Shown here: positions 37,801 to 49,459 of the stretch, one piece after another
Layout of the letters: each line of letters begins with the position of its first letter
Numbering within the stretch: position 1 is the first letter of the stretch
Assembly (NCBI GenBank): GCA_001695595.3
Contig: MBPM02000127.1
Coordinates: forward strand, 1-64,000
Length of the DNA: 64,000 bases
Source: Plasmopara viticola
Lineage: Eukaryota; Oomycota; Peronosporomycetes; Peronosporales; Peronosporaceae
Direction: 5' to 3'
Notes under the pieces: model-generated
What the model was told of the DNA's origin: nothing
What the model saw: the letters and a program-made list of their open reading frames with translations, nothing else
The model's database searches: none
Program-made: the position numbers and the translations under genes

Positions 37801-39250
37801 GAGAAACTTACACCGTAGCTGATGCACTGTCACGCAATCCGAAATTTAAAAGTAAAGCTGCCCAAGTTGGCTTGCAAGAGCTTCTGGAAGCGGGTACTAA
37901 GCGCAAGATAGTGGCGACAATCAGGACGAACAAGGTTGCAGTTGCTCAATCTTCAAAGACGATAAATGCTTGGAGTAGAGACCTAAAGTACATCATCAAG
38001 AAGCTGTAAAAAAGGGTATGATGTACCAAAGTACTCATTGCAGGATGGTCTTTGTATAACCAAACTGGCAAAGATGAGACGCCACGACTGTAAATTCCAG
38101 AAAACGAAAATTTGAAAAATCGCGTCATCTGGAAGAACCATTATTCTGTATCAGCAGGCCACCCAGGATTTTACAAGACGTATCTGGTCGTGCGTCAAGA
38201 GTACTGCTGGCCAAAAATGACGAAGTACGTCCGGAGCTCTGTCAACACATGCGAAATGTATCAGCGCAACAAGGATTGGCAGACCAAACCGACAGGATTA
38301 CTTCAGCCCTTGGATTTTCCAAGAGACAGATGGGTTGACATTTCAATGTGCTTTATCGCGTCTTTACCAGAAGACAAAGTGCTTTCAATGCCGCCATGCT
38401 GCTTGTTGTTCGCTTAACAAAAAAAGACATGTTCATCACTAAGAAGACAACGGACGATACTGCAGATATTGCAAAGGTCTTCATGAAGAAATGCATGAAG
38501 GAACATGGTAAAGACCATTGTGTCCGGTTGAAATACCTAGTTCACATCCAAGTTATGGCAAGCAATCGTGTCTACTGTAGGAACGCAACACAACTTGGCT
38601 TCCACTTTTGGGCCGCAAACGGATGGACAAACGGAAAGCTAATCGTTTCAATGGAGATTTCCTCCGAGGTCTCGTCAACCCAGCACAGAATGATTGGAAT
38701 GACTATTTGTATTTGGCTGAAATAGCCTATAATCGACGCGTACACTCTACAATTGGAATGCCTCCGTTCGAAACGGATCTAGGACATGTTCTTTATATGC
38801 CAGAGGATGTGGTATCAGATCCAGAGTTTCATAAGTTAATAGAACAGCACAAGCGTTTCCACTACGTCAAGAGACGTTACTCAAGGTCGCACAGGGCGGG
38901 ATGAGCGAAGCACATGAGCGCATGAACTACTATTAAGACAAGAATAGACTTATCCAAGGCTTCCAAGTTGGCGATATGGAGCTATTTGACGGCAAAAAAT
39001 CGGATGTCCGTCACAAGGGTTTTGCTCAGTCGAAAAAATTCGTGCCAAGATATACTGGCCTGTTACCAATCGTGCAGAGAGTTTGCGAGATTCCTATGAG
39101 CTAAGATCATCAAGCGGATTGAACTCTGCACCCAGTGCTTCAAACTTTAATGTTAAAGTCGTATTGGAAGGATCCCACGCGTCGACAAATGATGAATACG
39201 GTCATGTTGACCGATGGATCCGAGGGACACCTCGTTGAAGCCGTAATTGG
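34900..39250 (+). pseudogene. Heavily decayed Ty3/gypsy retrotransposon
   Basis: Fragments of a gag-pol polyprotein appear in order in several plus-strand frames. They are gag (about 35000-35480), a degenerate zinc knuckle TCNNCG..DH (about 35718), reverse transcriptase pieces (about 36560-37250, with an LDD box near 37035), RNase H (about 37480-37860, ending in the typical VADALSR motif) and integrase (about 38110-38820, with NRRVHSTIGMPPFE near its end). Many stops and shifts separate them. No LTR pair was found, so the ends are approximate. It is clearly older than the chromovirus at 41263-47035 and unrelated in sequence to it. It lies between the array edge and an old array unit, so it may have split that unit. 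Confidence 0.8.
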
Positions 39251-39809
39251 ACATCATATGAACAGGGAAAACTAACAGTACCAAGTTTGGTTGCTTGGAT
39301 AAACCAAGAAAATAGCCACTTGAGAGCCCGTGGAGAATCTAAAGCAGATTTCCGGACTCATCGACCTTTCCTGGAAATGCAAAAGAATGATCCCTATCTT
39401 TCAAAGGAGGTATCTTCTTGGAGAAAGGTCATGTGACGTAACCGTTGTCATCGGCAGTTTTGCCGGTAACTGCTTTTACGCGAAATAAGAAAAAAAAAAT
39501 TTAAAATACATATGCTTTAGTACTGTCCATAGTTCCTTAGTCATTTGAAATCAAGAGACCTTGTTGAATAAAAGAAATCTAGGATGTTGAAAAAGCCAAA
39601 TGGAATAAAGAAGAATGATAGCCCTTGAAATGCTAGCAGCAGATGGCTGAGAGCCACCACTAAGGCTGTAGCAAGAAATTAAGTCGTAAGAGCTCTTCAT
39701 CTGATATCACTTCTCAATTTGCTTTAAGCAACAAACACACCTTCTCTACTACGACTTCACCTCGCCCGCGCCTCAGCCTCGTTCGACGGCCGACTTCAAT
39801 CAATTTCCT
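39251..39809. other. Sequence without a recognisable gene
   Basis: The segment contains a poly-A run (39484-39495) and short unrelated frames. I see no domain or repeat partner here, except that GH12-like similarity begins at about 39810. Confidence 0.4.
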
Positions 39810-40217
39810 CGGCGACTGTATTACAACAGCTTTCTCGAACGTTGCCATTGGCTTGTACACCGGTGCTTTTGACATTTTTAGTTTCCGACACTGAAATTGA
39901 CGTGTGGACTGCCGTGTACGGCGATTGTTAACCAACATTAATTACCGACAAGCTCATTATTTCTCAAGGTCTATTGATTGATGGCATTGAGTTCGATATA
40001 TACAAAGGGGCGCGTCAGATCACGCAGCGTACTCTTTTGTCTCGAAGACGTCGATCAATCGCTTTAACAGCGACCTGAAACTGTTCCTAACAAAACAGTT
40101 GGAGTTGAACGTGGTATCAAGTTACCAGTACTCACAAGAAAGCAGTGTAGCCCCCAGGTTGCAATCGGCGTCAGCGTTGATCGCACCGTAAAGACGTTTT
40201 CCGTGGAATTGCAGTAA
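39810..40217 (+). pseudogene. Diverged GH12-like relic (3' half)
   Basis: The sequence matches the second half of the array gene at an estimated 80 per cent: the Ser-Asn-Val-Ala-Ile-Gly-Leu segment, the GAC TGT motif of Tyr-Gly-Asp-Cys, Tyr-Ser-Phe-Val, Leu-Lys-Leu-Phe-Leu and the final TAA with ATCCAAACC. Several indels and stops break the frame. The 5' half is absent. Divergence is far above that between array units, so this copy escaped the homogenisation that keeps the array uniform. It gives an outgroup for dating the array. Confidence 0.85.
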
Positions 40218-40520
40218 TCCAAACCCGACGATCGAATTTGAAGCTTGCTAATTGGGAAAAAATCTTCGTGAAACGTTAATGATATTTTAATATCTCATTT
40301 TCTACACTCTACTTTTTAATTAGCTCTCAATTTTGTTATTACATGTGTGCAAAAGTATGTTTAGCCTGACTTTGATTAAACGTGTGGAATACCTCTATGG
40401 GGTGGATGTAATGTGGTGGCGTCGAACGCCGCGTATCAGCTTTGTCCATACATGTACATAAGATCTAGTCTTGCGTGCATGTATACTGCCTTGATTGTTT
40501 GATATGATTAGGTTCTTGAG
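40218..40520 (+). repeat. Diverged array spacer following the GH12 relic
   Basis: It contains degenerate forms of the array 3' flank: GAATTTGAAGCTTGCTAATT, the ATGTGGTGGCG block near 40410, CCGCGTATC.GCTTTGTC and the TACATGTACAT segment. The order matches the array, so a whole unit end is preserved. Confidence 0.75.
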
Positions 40521-40758
40521 AGTTGAAGTTGCCGATGTTTTTGACTTTGTCTGGCGACAATTGTGCCTATATACTTGACGATACTATGACGACTACGACG
40601 CGAATTGGTTGAAGCCCATTGTCATGTGTTAAAACATCAAGTATGGGAGACAAAATGTGTTGCATCTCGGTAAATATGTAGATCTTGAGTAGTCTCTCAT
40701 TGTCCGGGATTTGCTGCAGTGTTTGTCATCTTTGATACTGGCACAATGAAAAGAGCTG
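40521..40758 (-). repeat. RXLR 3' flanking block, diverged copy
   Basis: Matches 49200-49370 (for example TTGAGAGTTGAAGTTG against TTGAGAGTCAAAATTG, and the following ACTATGACGACTACG). It lies downstream of an RXLR reading frame in both places. Confidence 0.6.
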
Positions 40759-41262
40759 TTATTTTATATTTAGTTTATACTTGTGTGTAGAACAAAATAT
40801 TTTGTATAGAAACATTGCGAACGCTATCCAAATTATACAAAGTATCAACATCTTATTCCGTAAATAACTTAGAAACGATTTCTTTCCTGAAAATTCAATT
40901 AACTGACTTTGTAATCTATATTGAACTTCACACCGTGGCTCTGGGTCTATTAGTAAAGCGTCGATGTTACCTATCGAAGCATTAACTTTCGCAATCAAGG
41001 GGAAGTAGGTTTTGGTGATTGTTGTCGCCACTGTTTCAAGTTGTAAGCTTAATCCACCTTCTGGGTTTACGCGAGATAGGCGGGTCTTGAATCAAATTTG
41101 CATGGCTGTGGCAAAATTTGAAGAACAAATCGTACATGGTGACCAACTTCACATATAAGATCTACTTCAGAAATTACAAATTATTTAGCGATATTGGATC
41201 CCCATCCTCAGCAACTTCGGCAAAATTGGGCGCAGCAATATCCGTATCTTTAAGGTCATGCT
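40759..41262 (-). pseudogene. RXLR effector pseudogene, 3' part (separated by Ty3/gypsy insertion)
   Basis: This is the C-terminal region of the local RXLR family, on the minus strand. The DNA around 41100-41240 corresponds to the segment encoding tyrosine- and phenylalanine-rich helices (Met-Tyr-Asp-Leu-Phe-Phe-Lys-Phe-Cys) in 60311-62020. An open stretch below 41031 ends in a hydrophobic segment (about 20 residues, ILCIIWIAFAMFLY) not seen in the other copies. Stops interrupt the frame upstream. The sequence reaches the target duplication ATGCT (41258-41262) and resumes at 47036 on the other side of the chromovirus. Confidence 0.75.
41258..41262. repeat. Target-site duplication of the chromovirus (left copy)
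   Basis: ATGCT directly before the left LTR is repeated at 47036-47040 directly after the right LTR. This proves insertion by integrase and defines both element ends. Confidence 0.95.
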
Positions 41263-41574
41263 TGTAAGAGACCACACTCACATGTTCTAGAACCATTCTA
41301 GAATATCAGTGAGCGTAGGTTACAAACATCCTATATGTTTTCGATAAGAAAACTTAACCCACATTTAAGGAGAGATGATACATATATTCATATTAGTTAA
41401 TGGGGAAGGCGACGTACTAGGAGGAGTGACTTACACAAGAAAAACAGTAGGAAGAAAGTGGATAGGTTACATATCAGTCTAAGAAATAGTATCACTTATT
41501 TAGTTCGCCACAAATCTTCAAGTCAACCTACAACCTACAGTCCAACACAGCCGACCAACACCCAGATCCTCACA
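41263..41574 (+). repeat. 5' LTR of Ty3/gypsy chromovirus
   Basis: 312 bp, beginning TGTAAG and ending CCTCACA. The partner is 46724-47035, the same length, with about twenty differences by eye, so the insertion is not recent. A putative primer site (TGGTAGCACTTG) follows at 41578. Confidence 0.95.
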
Positions 41575-42221
41575 AGTGGTAGCACTTGTTGGTCGTGCTT
41601 TCGCGTCGCCAAGTTCCTCGTCCGGGTATAACTGTCCCTGGGGTATTTGCTGTCCCTTTTCCGCCCTGACCGTGTGGAAGCGCTGTGGAATTGGTCGAGT
41701 GTGTGGTTTTCAATATCTGCCCGTTGTTCTGAGAGCCTGCTTTTGCAGATAGAGTCGCTCAGTTGGATATTGAGGTTGGACCCGACTTGGCTGGTTGAAG
41801 CAGTTAATCCATTTCGGAAAGTTTGATTCGTGTGCGCACAAGCCGACCTACACTTCCTTCACTCATTAATTTGAGTCGATAGCTTCGGGGAAAGGAAGTA
41901 GGGCCAAATCAGTCGTGCACGTTCTATGGGCAAGAAGCGCCGTGCTGAATCGGAAATTCCCTTTGATTGTGAACAAGCTTGTCCTCGACTCTGGTGACCA
42001 AGCTTCAAAAGTGGCGGAGATCTCATCCATTCTGTCAAAAAGTCTCGTCGAATCGCTAAATTCTCCCCAATCAAAGCAAATTTCTCTCCGATCCTTTCCA
42101 AGAAGTCGACACTTTACTCCAAGAAGTCGAACGGATTTTCGTCAAAGATTTACGCTACAATCTAAGAGATCTGGTTGAAGCTAAAAATTAAGTTTTTGCT
42201 TTTTTAAATACTTCATTCATC

Positions 42222-45200
42222 ATGGCCGAACCATCTATGAACCAGATTGTGCAGCATCTTATGCAAGTTATGAATAAACAACAAGAAATTACCGAGAACT
42301 TGAGTCAGAAACAATTGGAGAGTAAAGTTAAAGTTAGGGATTGAAGCTGCCAACTTATAGTGGGAGAAGTGATGAGTCTGCTCGCCTCTATTGGGCAAAC
42401 TTGGAAAATTATTTTTTGGCGCATGGAACGAAATGGAAAGAGGAGTCTTTAACTAAACAAATTATCGCAGTACTTGGATCAACTTTGCGTAGAGCAGCAG
42501 CTCAATGGTTTGTGCTTCATCAGCATGAATTTAGTACGGTAGATGAGATTTTCGTTGCTTTGGACAAAGCGTTTTAACCGGCGGATTTGCAATAACGTTT
42601 ACGTGACGAATTGCATCGATTGAGACAAGAGAATTGTAAAGATTTACCTGATTACGTTGCGAAATTTCGACAACTTATTTCGCAAATACCTAACATGACG
42701 GAGATTGACCAAATAATATATTTTCAAAGAGCATTACGGCAAAGAACTAGAGAAGAAGTTCAGTATCGACGTTGCGAAACTTTATCAGCGGCGGTCACAG
42801 TCGCTCTCGATTTCGAACGCGCTCATTCAAATATTTCAAAAGGCTATGCAAGTCAAGCACCACGTATTCCGCGTCCTGGTCCACTACCAGTGATACAGCC
42901 GTCTAATGGATCTGAGCCTATGGAAATTGACCATGCTCGTCCTTTTCAATGGTCATCCCGATATCAGAATCGTTATCAAAATAATCGTCGTCCAAAGAAG
43001 CCCAAGTGTTCATTCTGCAAGAAACTTAGTCATACTATTCAACAATGTTATAAGCGCAAGAACAGACAACAAGGCAACTACAATCAAGATAATCGAAATC
43101 ATAATCGCGCAAATACCAACTACTTCAAAAATGAATCTGTCCAAGAAGAAACGATTGCTTCAACGTCTCATGAAGCTATCACAACATTCAGTGAAGCTAC
43201 TGCATACTATAGTGGAAAAGATTTAATCATCAAGCAAGGAAATCTTGATGAACATGCTGTCAATATTATGCTAGATTTAGGCGCCACGTGTAATGTGGTT
43301 AATCCAGGACTTTTACAAAAAGTCCATTCCGAAGAAGTAATTTAAGTTACTCGTTTCGACGGCAGCAACACTATTACGAAGAAAGTTAAACAAGGGTTTG
43401 CAGATATATCTTTTGATGGAAATAATTTTTCAGACGTTCCGGTCATGGAATGGGCAATGAATAGTAGTTCTCACGATGTTATTTTGGGTAAACCGTGGTT
43501 TACAGCTCATGAACCAATCATAAACTGGCGAACGCATCAAATCTCATTCAATACAAGCGATAATCAACCTGACCCTCCAATTGAACATGAAATTATTTCC
43601 GCGTCAGATTTTTTAAAGAAATTAAAGAAGGCAGAATATGAAGAATTTTATCGTATTAAAATTTGTCAAGCCTCTGTGGATGAAGTATTGCCAGATGCTT
43701 TACCGCCACATCGTTCGGTAGAGTTTGAAATGACCATGAACGCAGGAGCTCAGCCAAGTAATCGACCACCTTTTCGTCTATCACAAGTGGAACAAGTTGC
43801 ATTACAGAAATTGGTTGACGAAAACCTATCACGCGGTTGGATTGAATTATCTGACTCTCCTTGGGTATCCAATATATTTGGTATACCAAAAAAGGATCCG
43901 AAGACAGGAGCAAGTGTTCACGTTCCGAATGGATCCGATCTGGTTACGCAAACATATTGTTGCGATGGGTTATTGATTTTCGGTATGTCAACTCTCAAAT
44001 TATTGTTCCAAAGATTCCCTTGCCGCGCATTGACGAACTATTTGATAAGATGCAAGGAAACTGTTATTTTACTGTGATTGATTTGGCGCAAAGTTATCAT
44101 CAAATGCGCATTCATCCAAACAGCAAGAAGTATACCGCATTTTGTACAAGTAATGAAACCTATCAATGGTGTGTTGCACCAATCGGTCTTGCAGGAATTC
44201 CAGGGGTTTGGTCACGACTCATGCGAGTTCTATTTGGAAAATTTCTATTTGTTGTCGTATACTTGGATGCTATTTGTGTGTTTTCACACACTTATGCTGA
44301 ACACTTAGTTTTTTTGAAAACTGTGATTGGAAATTTGCGAAAAGAAAAGCTTTATGCTCATATCGGCAAGTGTAACTTCGCACTCAGCTTTTGGGTCATA
44401 CTGTATCACGGAAAGGATTGTCTGTTGATAGTTCCAAAACAGAAGCAACTGCTAAATGGCCAGTGCCATCTTCAGTTAAAGAACTGCAAAGTTTTCTCGG
44501 CTTAGCTGGTTATTATAGCTGCCTTGTTCATCAATTTGCTCAAATTGTTTTGCCATTAAGCAAGCTTGTGAAAAAGGACATACAGTGGACTTGGGGGAAA
44601 GACCAAGATTGTGCTTTTGCTAGTCTAAAGTCTGCTTTGCAGTCTGCACCTGTACTCACCTTACCTAATTTTTAACGCCCTTTCGTACTCACTACAGATG
44701 CGTCAAGATTGTGCATTGGTAGTGTACTTTCACAATTTGTAAATGGTCATGATCATCGTGTTGCTTTCTATTCTAAGAAGCTTGGCGTTCATAAAATTAA
44801 TTGGCCGGCACATGAAAAGGAATTATTTGCAATAAAAGCTGGTCTCGACCAATGGCGTCATTATCTTTACGGTCATCAATTTGAAATATTCACGGATAAT
44901 AGCGCATGCTCGTGGCTGCTTCATCATCCTAAAGTGTCCCCTAAATTGGCAAGATATTTGACAACCTTTTCCCAGTATACTTTTATGATTCATCACATCA
45001 ATGGTGCTCTTAATGTCGTCGCTGATGCTTTGTCGCGTCGCCCAAACGAATGTGCTCCTTCAGCTATCGAACTTCATGAATGTGATGCTAAATGTCAAGC
45101 TCAAGGCTCTCGTTTGCGTGTTTCACCATCTGGGACAACTCTGCTCCGGGAGGGGCCTAAGTCACTTCAAGTTGCTGCAGTAATGATTGCATCTTACATC

Positions 45201-46660
45201 GAGTTGTCGCCAGATGTCCACAAAATGTTCCATCAAGGTTATGCCAAATTTCCTGAGTTTCAAGACTCATAGACGAAGTCTGATACTGACACATTGTTTA
45301 TCAACCATGACAAATTATTGTTTCTACGTACTTCCAACAAAGTTGCAAGACTTTGTGTGCCGAACAACGATCGTTTGCAAACTTAAGTCATTTTGCAATA
45401 TCATGACTCTGCTATAGCTGCTCATCCTGGCAATCGCAGAACTTTCTTGCAAGTTGCACAGTGGTATTATTTGAAGACATTACAAAATGATATCAAGGAA
45501 TATGTCAAGACGTGTGAAACTTGTACACGCTGGAAACATGACAATCAACAAAAAAATGGATTACTTATGCCAATCCCAATACCTGAGCAATGCTGGCAGG
45601 TTGTGTCAATGGACTTTATAACTGGAATACCTGTTTCAAATAGTTTTGATGCCATTCTAACTGTTGTCGACAAATTGTCAAAACGTACCAAGTACGCTGC
45701 AGTGCATGTGAATGATGATGCATCTGCAACAGCCAAAGCATTTTTTGAAGCTGTAGTTCGACACCATGGATTACCTGAAGTTATCATCAGTGACAGAGAT
45801 AGCAAACTCACGTCATCATTTTGGAAGTCTCTGGTGACAATCATGGGATTTCGACTTAGTATGACAACAGCACATCGTGCTCAAGCTGATGGACAAACGG
45901 AACGACAAAACTTAGTTGTTGAAGATGCATTTAGATGTATGGTGTCCTATCACGGAACAGATTGGACAAATTACTTAGGCACCATCGAATATGCTCATTC
46001 AACACTTGTCAGTGCATCTACTGGATATTCTCCATTTGAGATTGACACCGGAAGAAAAGAACTTTCTCCTTGGCAAAAAGGAATAATGGTAACGATTCGA
46101 AAGTGAAAATTGATATTCAGGCAAAAGAGTTCGTGGAAAAAAGACAAAAGATAATTGAACATGCACGAAAGAATCTACTAAAAGCTTAAGCCACTCAAAA
46201 GCAATATTATGATCAGAAACGTAGAGTACATCAAGTTAAATTTTAAGTTGGAGATCTAGTTATGCTAGATTCTCGAAGAATCTCTCTAAGACATGCTGCC
46301 AAAGATATAAAAAATAAACGAGCGAAATTTGCAGCAAGAAAAGTTGGGCCATACGAAATCATCAAGATGATAAATCCCAATGTGGCAAAACTCAAGTTGC
46401 CACCAAGCATGAAGAGAATCAATCCGACCTTCAATGTCGATGTACTGTCGAAGTACGAGCCGACACCAGACAAGTTCCTTAGTCGTCCTAATCCCAAAGC
46501 GCCGAAGTTTGTGGACAATGACTCAGCTGATAGGCTTCAAATCATTTAACGTGTTTTGAAGAAGAGACAATTTAATCGCCAACCCGAATGGCTTGTCCAG
46601 TGGCATGGTGAAACAGAAGAAGAAGCTAGCTAGGAAAAAGAAAAGATATTCGACACGTAG
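42222..46660 (+). pseudogene. Chromovirus gag-pol, multiple lesions
   Basis: Gag starts at the ATG at 42222 and shifts frame near 42340. It continues with two TAA codons (42575 and 42593) to a CCHC zinc knuckle (CSFCKKLSHTIQQC, about 43010). The protease motif reads LDLGAT rather than D-S/T-G. After a TAA at 43343, the region before reverse transcriptase is open to a frameshift near 43950. The reverse transcriptase box is YLDA (about 44262), with the second Asp lost. Further shifts near 44390 and 45270 precede intact-looking RNase H (DNSACSWLL) and integrase (HH-CC finger, ISDRDSKLTSSFW, ADGQTER). The end carries an Ile-Lys-rich linker and a chromodomain-like QPEWLVQWHG motif (about 46578). 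Confidence 0.88.
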
Positions 46661-46723
46661 CTCATTGGAATGATCTCGTTGCCGACTTTAAACAGCGACA
46701 ACGAGAGATCAAATCGGGGAGGA

Positions 46724-47035
46724 TGTAAGTTACCACACTCACATGTTCGAGCACCATTCTAGAATGTCAGTGAGCGTAGGTTACAAAATCCTATATGTTT
46801 CGATAATAAAATTTAACCCACATTCAAGGAGAGATGATACATATATTCATATTAGTTAATAGGAAAGGCGACGTACTAGGAGGAGTGACTTACATGAGAA
46901 AAACAGTAGGAAGAAAGTGGATAGGTTACATATCAGTCTAAGAAATAATATCACTTTTTTTAAGTTCGCCACAAATCTTCAAGTCAACCCACAACCTACA
47001 GTCCAACACAGCCGACCAACACCCAGATCCTCACA
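46724..47035 (+). repeat. 3' LTR of Ty3/gypsy chromovirus
   Basis: The partner of 41263-41574. It follows the purine tract and is followed by ATGCT. Confidence 0.95.
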
Positions 47036-48005
47036 ATGCTATTTAGCCAATTTTCGAAGTGTTGCGGAGCTTTCGGCATTGTTTGGACTTGAGTTACTAG
47101 CCCGTCGGACCAATCTAAGCATTGTAGCCGTCCCTTGTGGATACTGGTGAAATGACAGGTTGGAGTCCTCGAGAAACGCCGCGTGAACAATTTTGACCTC
47201 ATTCGTTACTATATCCTTTCCATGTGTGCGAGGGCCGTGCGCAAATTCATCTGTCCAATCTGTGGAGACGCTTTGACGTTCCACCGCCGCAGGATGCGCA
47301 GGTTTGTCATTTTCTTCGCGCAAGTGCATAATGTATTCGACGGTATGTGAATTCTCTTTCCATAATCTCTTCACCTCGTCAAGGCCGTAACGCCTTTTGA
47401 GTTATAAGCCGATAACTTATTCGAATACTAGAGGCTTCGGCGCTTATTGCAAAAAGGTTCGAAGGCATGGGTCGGTAGTCGTGTTGCGTTACAAAGTTTG
47501 CACCGTTATATATGATGGCTAAGTTGATTTTCTCTTGTAGTCTTTTCGCCAAAATGGATGGTATGTCCTTTGTCACCGTCACCAGAGATTTGTCTGGATC
47601 TGGCAGAGCATGCACCACTTGTCCAGCCACATTTTTGAGCGTCGAGGCGATGAGCTTGCGCTTGCGCTTGTTGCTTCTTAATCGATTCAAGTTCTTCGAA
47701 GCTGCTTAATTCGCATTTCCTCCTCCCTCCATTTTCACCATTTAAGCTGCAGTCGCGATAGGTTCTAGATCCTTAAAGTTCTTTGTGATCCTATTTGGAG
47801 CTAATGATGTGCGCTCTTTATCGCCCGCCAAGAGCCTATAGTCGTCCTCTGGGTTTCGAATTTCTCGAAGAACTACATTTTATCAATTGTGCCAACAGAC
47901 GCCATGAAATTATTATCAGGTGTATGTTGAGACTTAAAGTGGTCAGACTCAGCACTTATTTGGCTGTAAGCCTAGACGAGAAGCGCGGTAATATGCGTCG
48001 CGCAT
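47036..48005 (-). pseudogene. RXLR effector pseudogene, 5' part
   Basis: A minus-strand copy of the local RXLR family. The start (ATG at 48005, Met-Arg-Asp-Ala-Tyr-Tyr) is followed by a deletion in the signal peptide and an early stop. Beyond it, family segments can be followed in broken frames: the basic Lys-Arg-Lys repeats near 47680, the Asp-Tyr-Arg-Pro segment near 47480, Ala-His-Pro near 47290 and the Gln-Tyr-x-Gln segment near 47145. The frame then meets the chromovirus at 47036 and continues at 41262. At least one stop and two shifts predate or accompany the insertion; order is unknown. Confidence 0.8.
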
Positions 48006-48780
48006 GGAGATGACACCGACTAATGACTTCTTGATATGAACTGCTAGTATCTCAGCCGGATATACCGGTTTCTGCGGGTAGCAAGTACCGTAGATTTTGC
48101 TAATCAATAAGAATCTAAAACTTGTTGAAAATTTGGCGCTCGACACGATAATGGTTTTGAGTCAAGCAAATTTACTTTTTTACTCCCAACGCATGATTTA
48201 TTTCTCATGTTGATACCATCAATGTAAGACTCTAGGTTTGCGTTTCGAGACTGCGTTTCAAGCGTGCGTTTTACGTGTGCATACATGAGTTGTACTGGCA
48301 CGAAGTAAAAAATATCACAATATGATCCATCATATTACAAATTTGAGCTTTACTTACTTACGAGCGCTGACGGGAGCTCACGACGAGCTTAAATTGACGG
48401 ATAGCATTAAGCATCATGGCAATGATGATCAGATTGAATTCGGCATTATTTGTCACCTAAAAATCATAACGGTATCTAACAGGTGGTTACAACGTATATA
48501 ACAAAACTTGTTGGATTCGTCAGCAACCATCTTACGCGTATCTATAGCGCCCACGGGACCTTACAATCGTTTAAAGCGCGGCAATAGGCTACGATTCCAC
48601 ATCTCATTGAGCAAGAAATTAAATTTATTAAATTATTCCCTACTAATTTTGACAGGTTTGACTCCTGGCTTAAAGAAGATAAAAGTGACCTCTCGAATAA
48701 GTATATGTCTATCAGAGGCCAACATCTAGTTAAATTTATGTTACCTACTGCCTACAAAAGTGTACTGTCAAAGCGGGTAA
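48006..48780. other. Upstream region of the RXLR pseudogene plus a coding-like remnant
   Basis: Near 48128-48165 the block CGCTCGACACGATAATGG matches 53120-53137, upstream of another RXLR gene, so RXLR promoters were duplicated with their genes. At about 48585-48770 a plus-strand frame reads like a protein fragment (FPTNFDRFDSWLKEDKSD), with no family that I recognise. A hairpin, AAGGTTAC with an eight-base loop and GTAACCTT, lies at about 48778-48801. Confidence 0.4.
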
Positions 48781-48789
48781 GGTTACGTT

Positions 48790-48974
48790 TAAATGTAACC
48801 TTTTTTGCCCAATATTGGATCACCCGCTTGCGCTTCGCTCGAGCTCAAATGTATTCTATCGTCCAACAGGATACAATCACCATCACCGCTGTCATTAAGA
48901 CCACGAAGCAGCTTTACAGACTCAATACGCTCCTCATCCCGCTGTATTAAAGCTGCGTGTTGCATACCCTGCAT
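48790..48974 (-). pseudogene. Relic of the unidentified gene linked to RXLR copies
   Basis: The reverse strand gives a frame whose core (EKLLRGL type, then a Ser-Ser-Ser-Glu segment) resembles the open frame at 63244-63489. There it follows an RXLR gene in the same relative orientation. Here the splice donor after the Ser-Glu segment is not preserved. Function unknown. Confidence 0.5.
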
Positions 48975-49009
48975 ACATCCAAATGTTCGCAGCTTCTTTA
49001 TGCTTATGG

Positions 49010-49400
49010 TCCTCTCGGTGATTAAACTCTCTCATGCATTGTCGGCCAAGAATTTGCTGCTCGAGTCGCTAGACTCTGTCGTTCCATAGCTGATCGTGCG
49101 GCAAACAAATAGACATAGTATTGTTGTTTCTATTCAAGTGTTTGCTTTTAAATCGTGTGAATCCCTGTTGTGGGAGTGATGCATTCTTAAGCGTCAATTT
49201 GATACTAGTCTGACACTTGAGAGTCAAAATTGTTGATGTCTTTGATTACGATTGGTCTTATAGACTTGCTTATACCATGACAACTACGGACTAGTCTTTT
49301 GTCAGACGTTAAATGTGGAAGGATTTTAAGTAGTCCGAGGATTGCTTTAGAGTATGAGACCGACACACAATGATGCAAAATTCTAAGCTTTGGGTGCCAT
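49010..49400 (-). repeat. RXLR 3' flanking block
   Basis: Part of the segment shared behind the RXLR copies. 49010-49160 matches the reverse complement of 62905-63060 (for example GAGTCGCTAGACTCTGTCGTTC and TAGCTGATCGTGCGGCAAAC) and, more weakly, 55500-55600. 49200-49370 matches 40521-40700. The block shows that gene and flank moved as one segment. Confidence 0.7.
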
Positions 49401-49459
49401 ATATTGCCAATAGTAGCAGGAAGTCGAGTTTAGCTTTTGTTGTCATGGAAAAATGGAAT

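Larger units (their letters stand above)
41263..47035 (+). mobile_element. Ty3/gypsy chromovirus-type LTR retrotransposon, complete but inactive
   Basis: A 5773-bp element with two 312-bp LTRs and a 5-bp target duplication. The order is gag, protease, reverse transcriptase, RNase H, integrase and a C-terminal chromodomain-like segment. A purine-rich tract (GGGGAGGA) ends at the right LTR. Frameshifts, stops and a changed active site make it non-autonomous. It is inserted in, and oriented opposite to, a minus-strand RXLR pseudogene. Confidence 0.95.

Noticed and set aside
40759..41031. Independent 90-codon membrane protein gene on the minus strand
   Set aside because: It starts at a GTG and its DNA matches the RXLR family 3' end, so it is a pseudogene tail rather than a separate gene.
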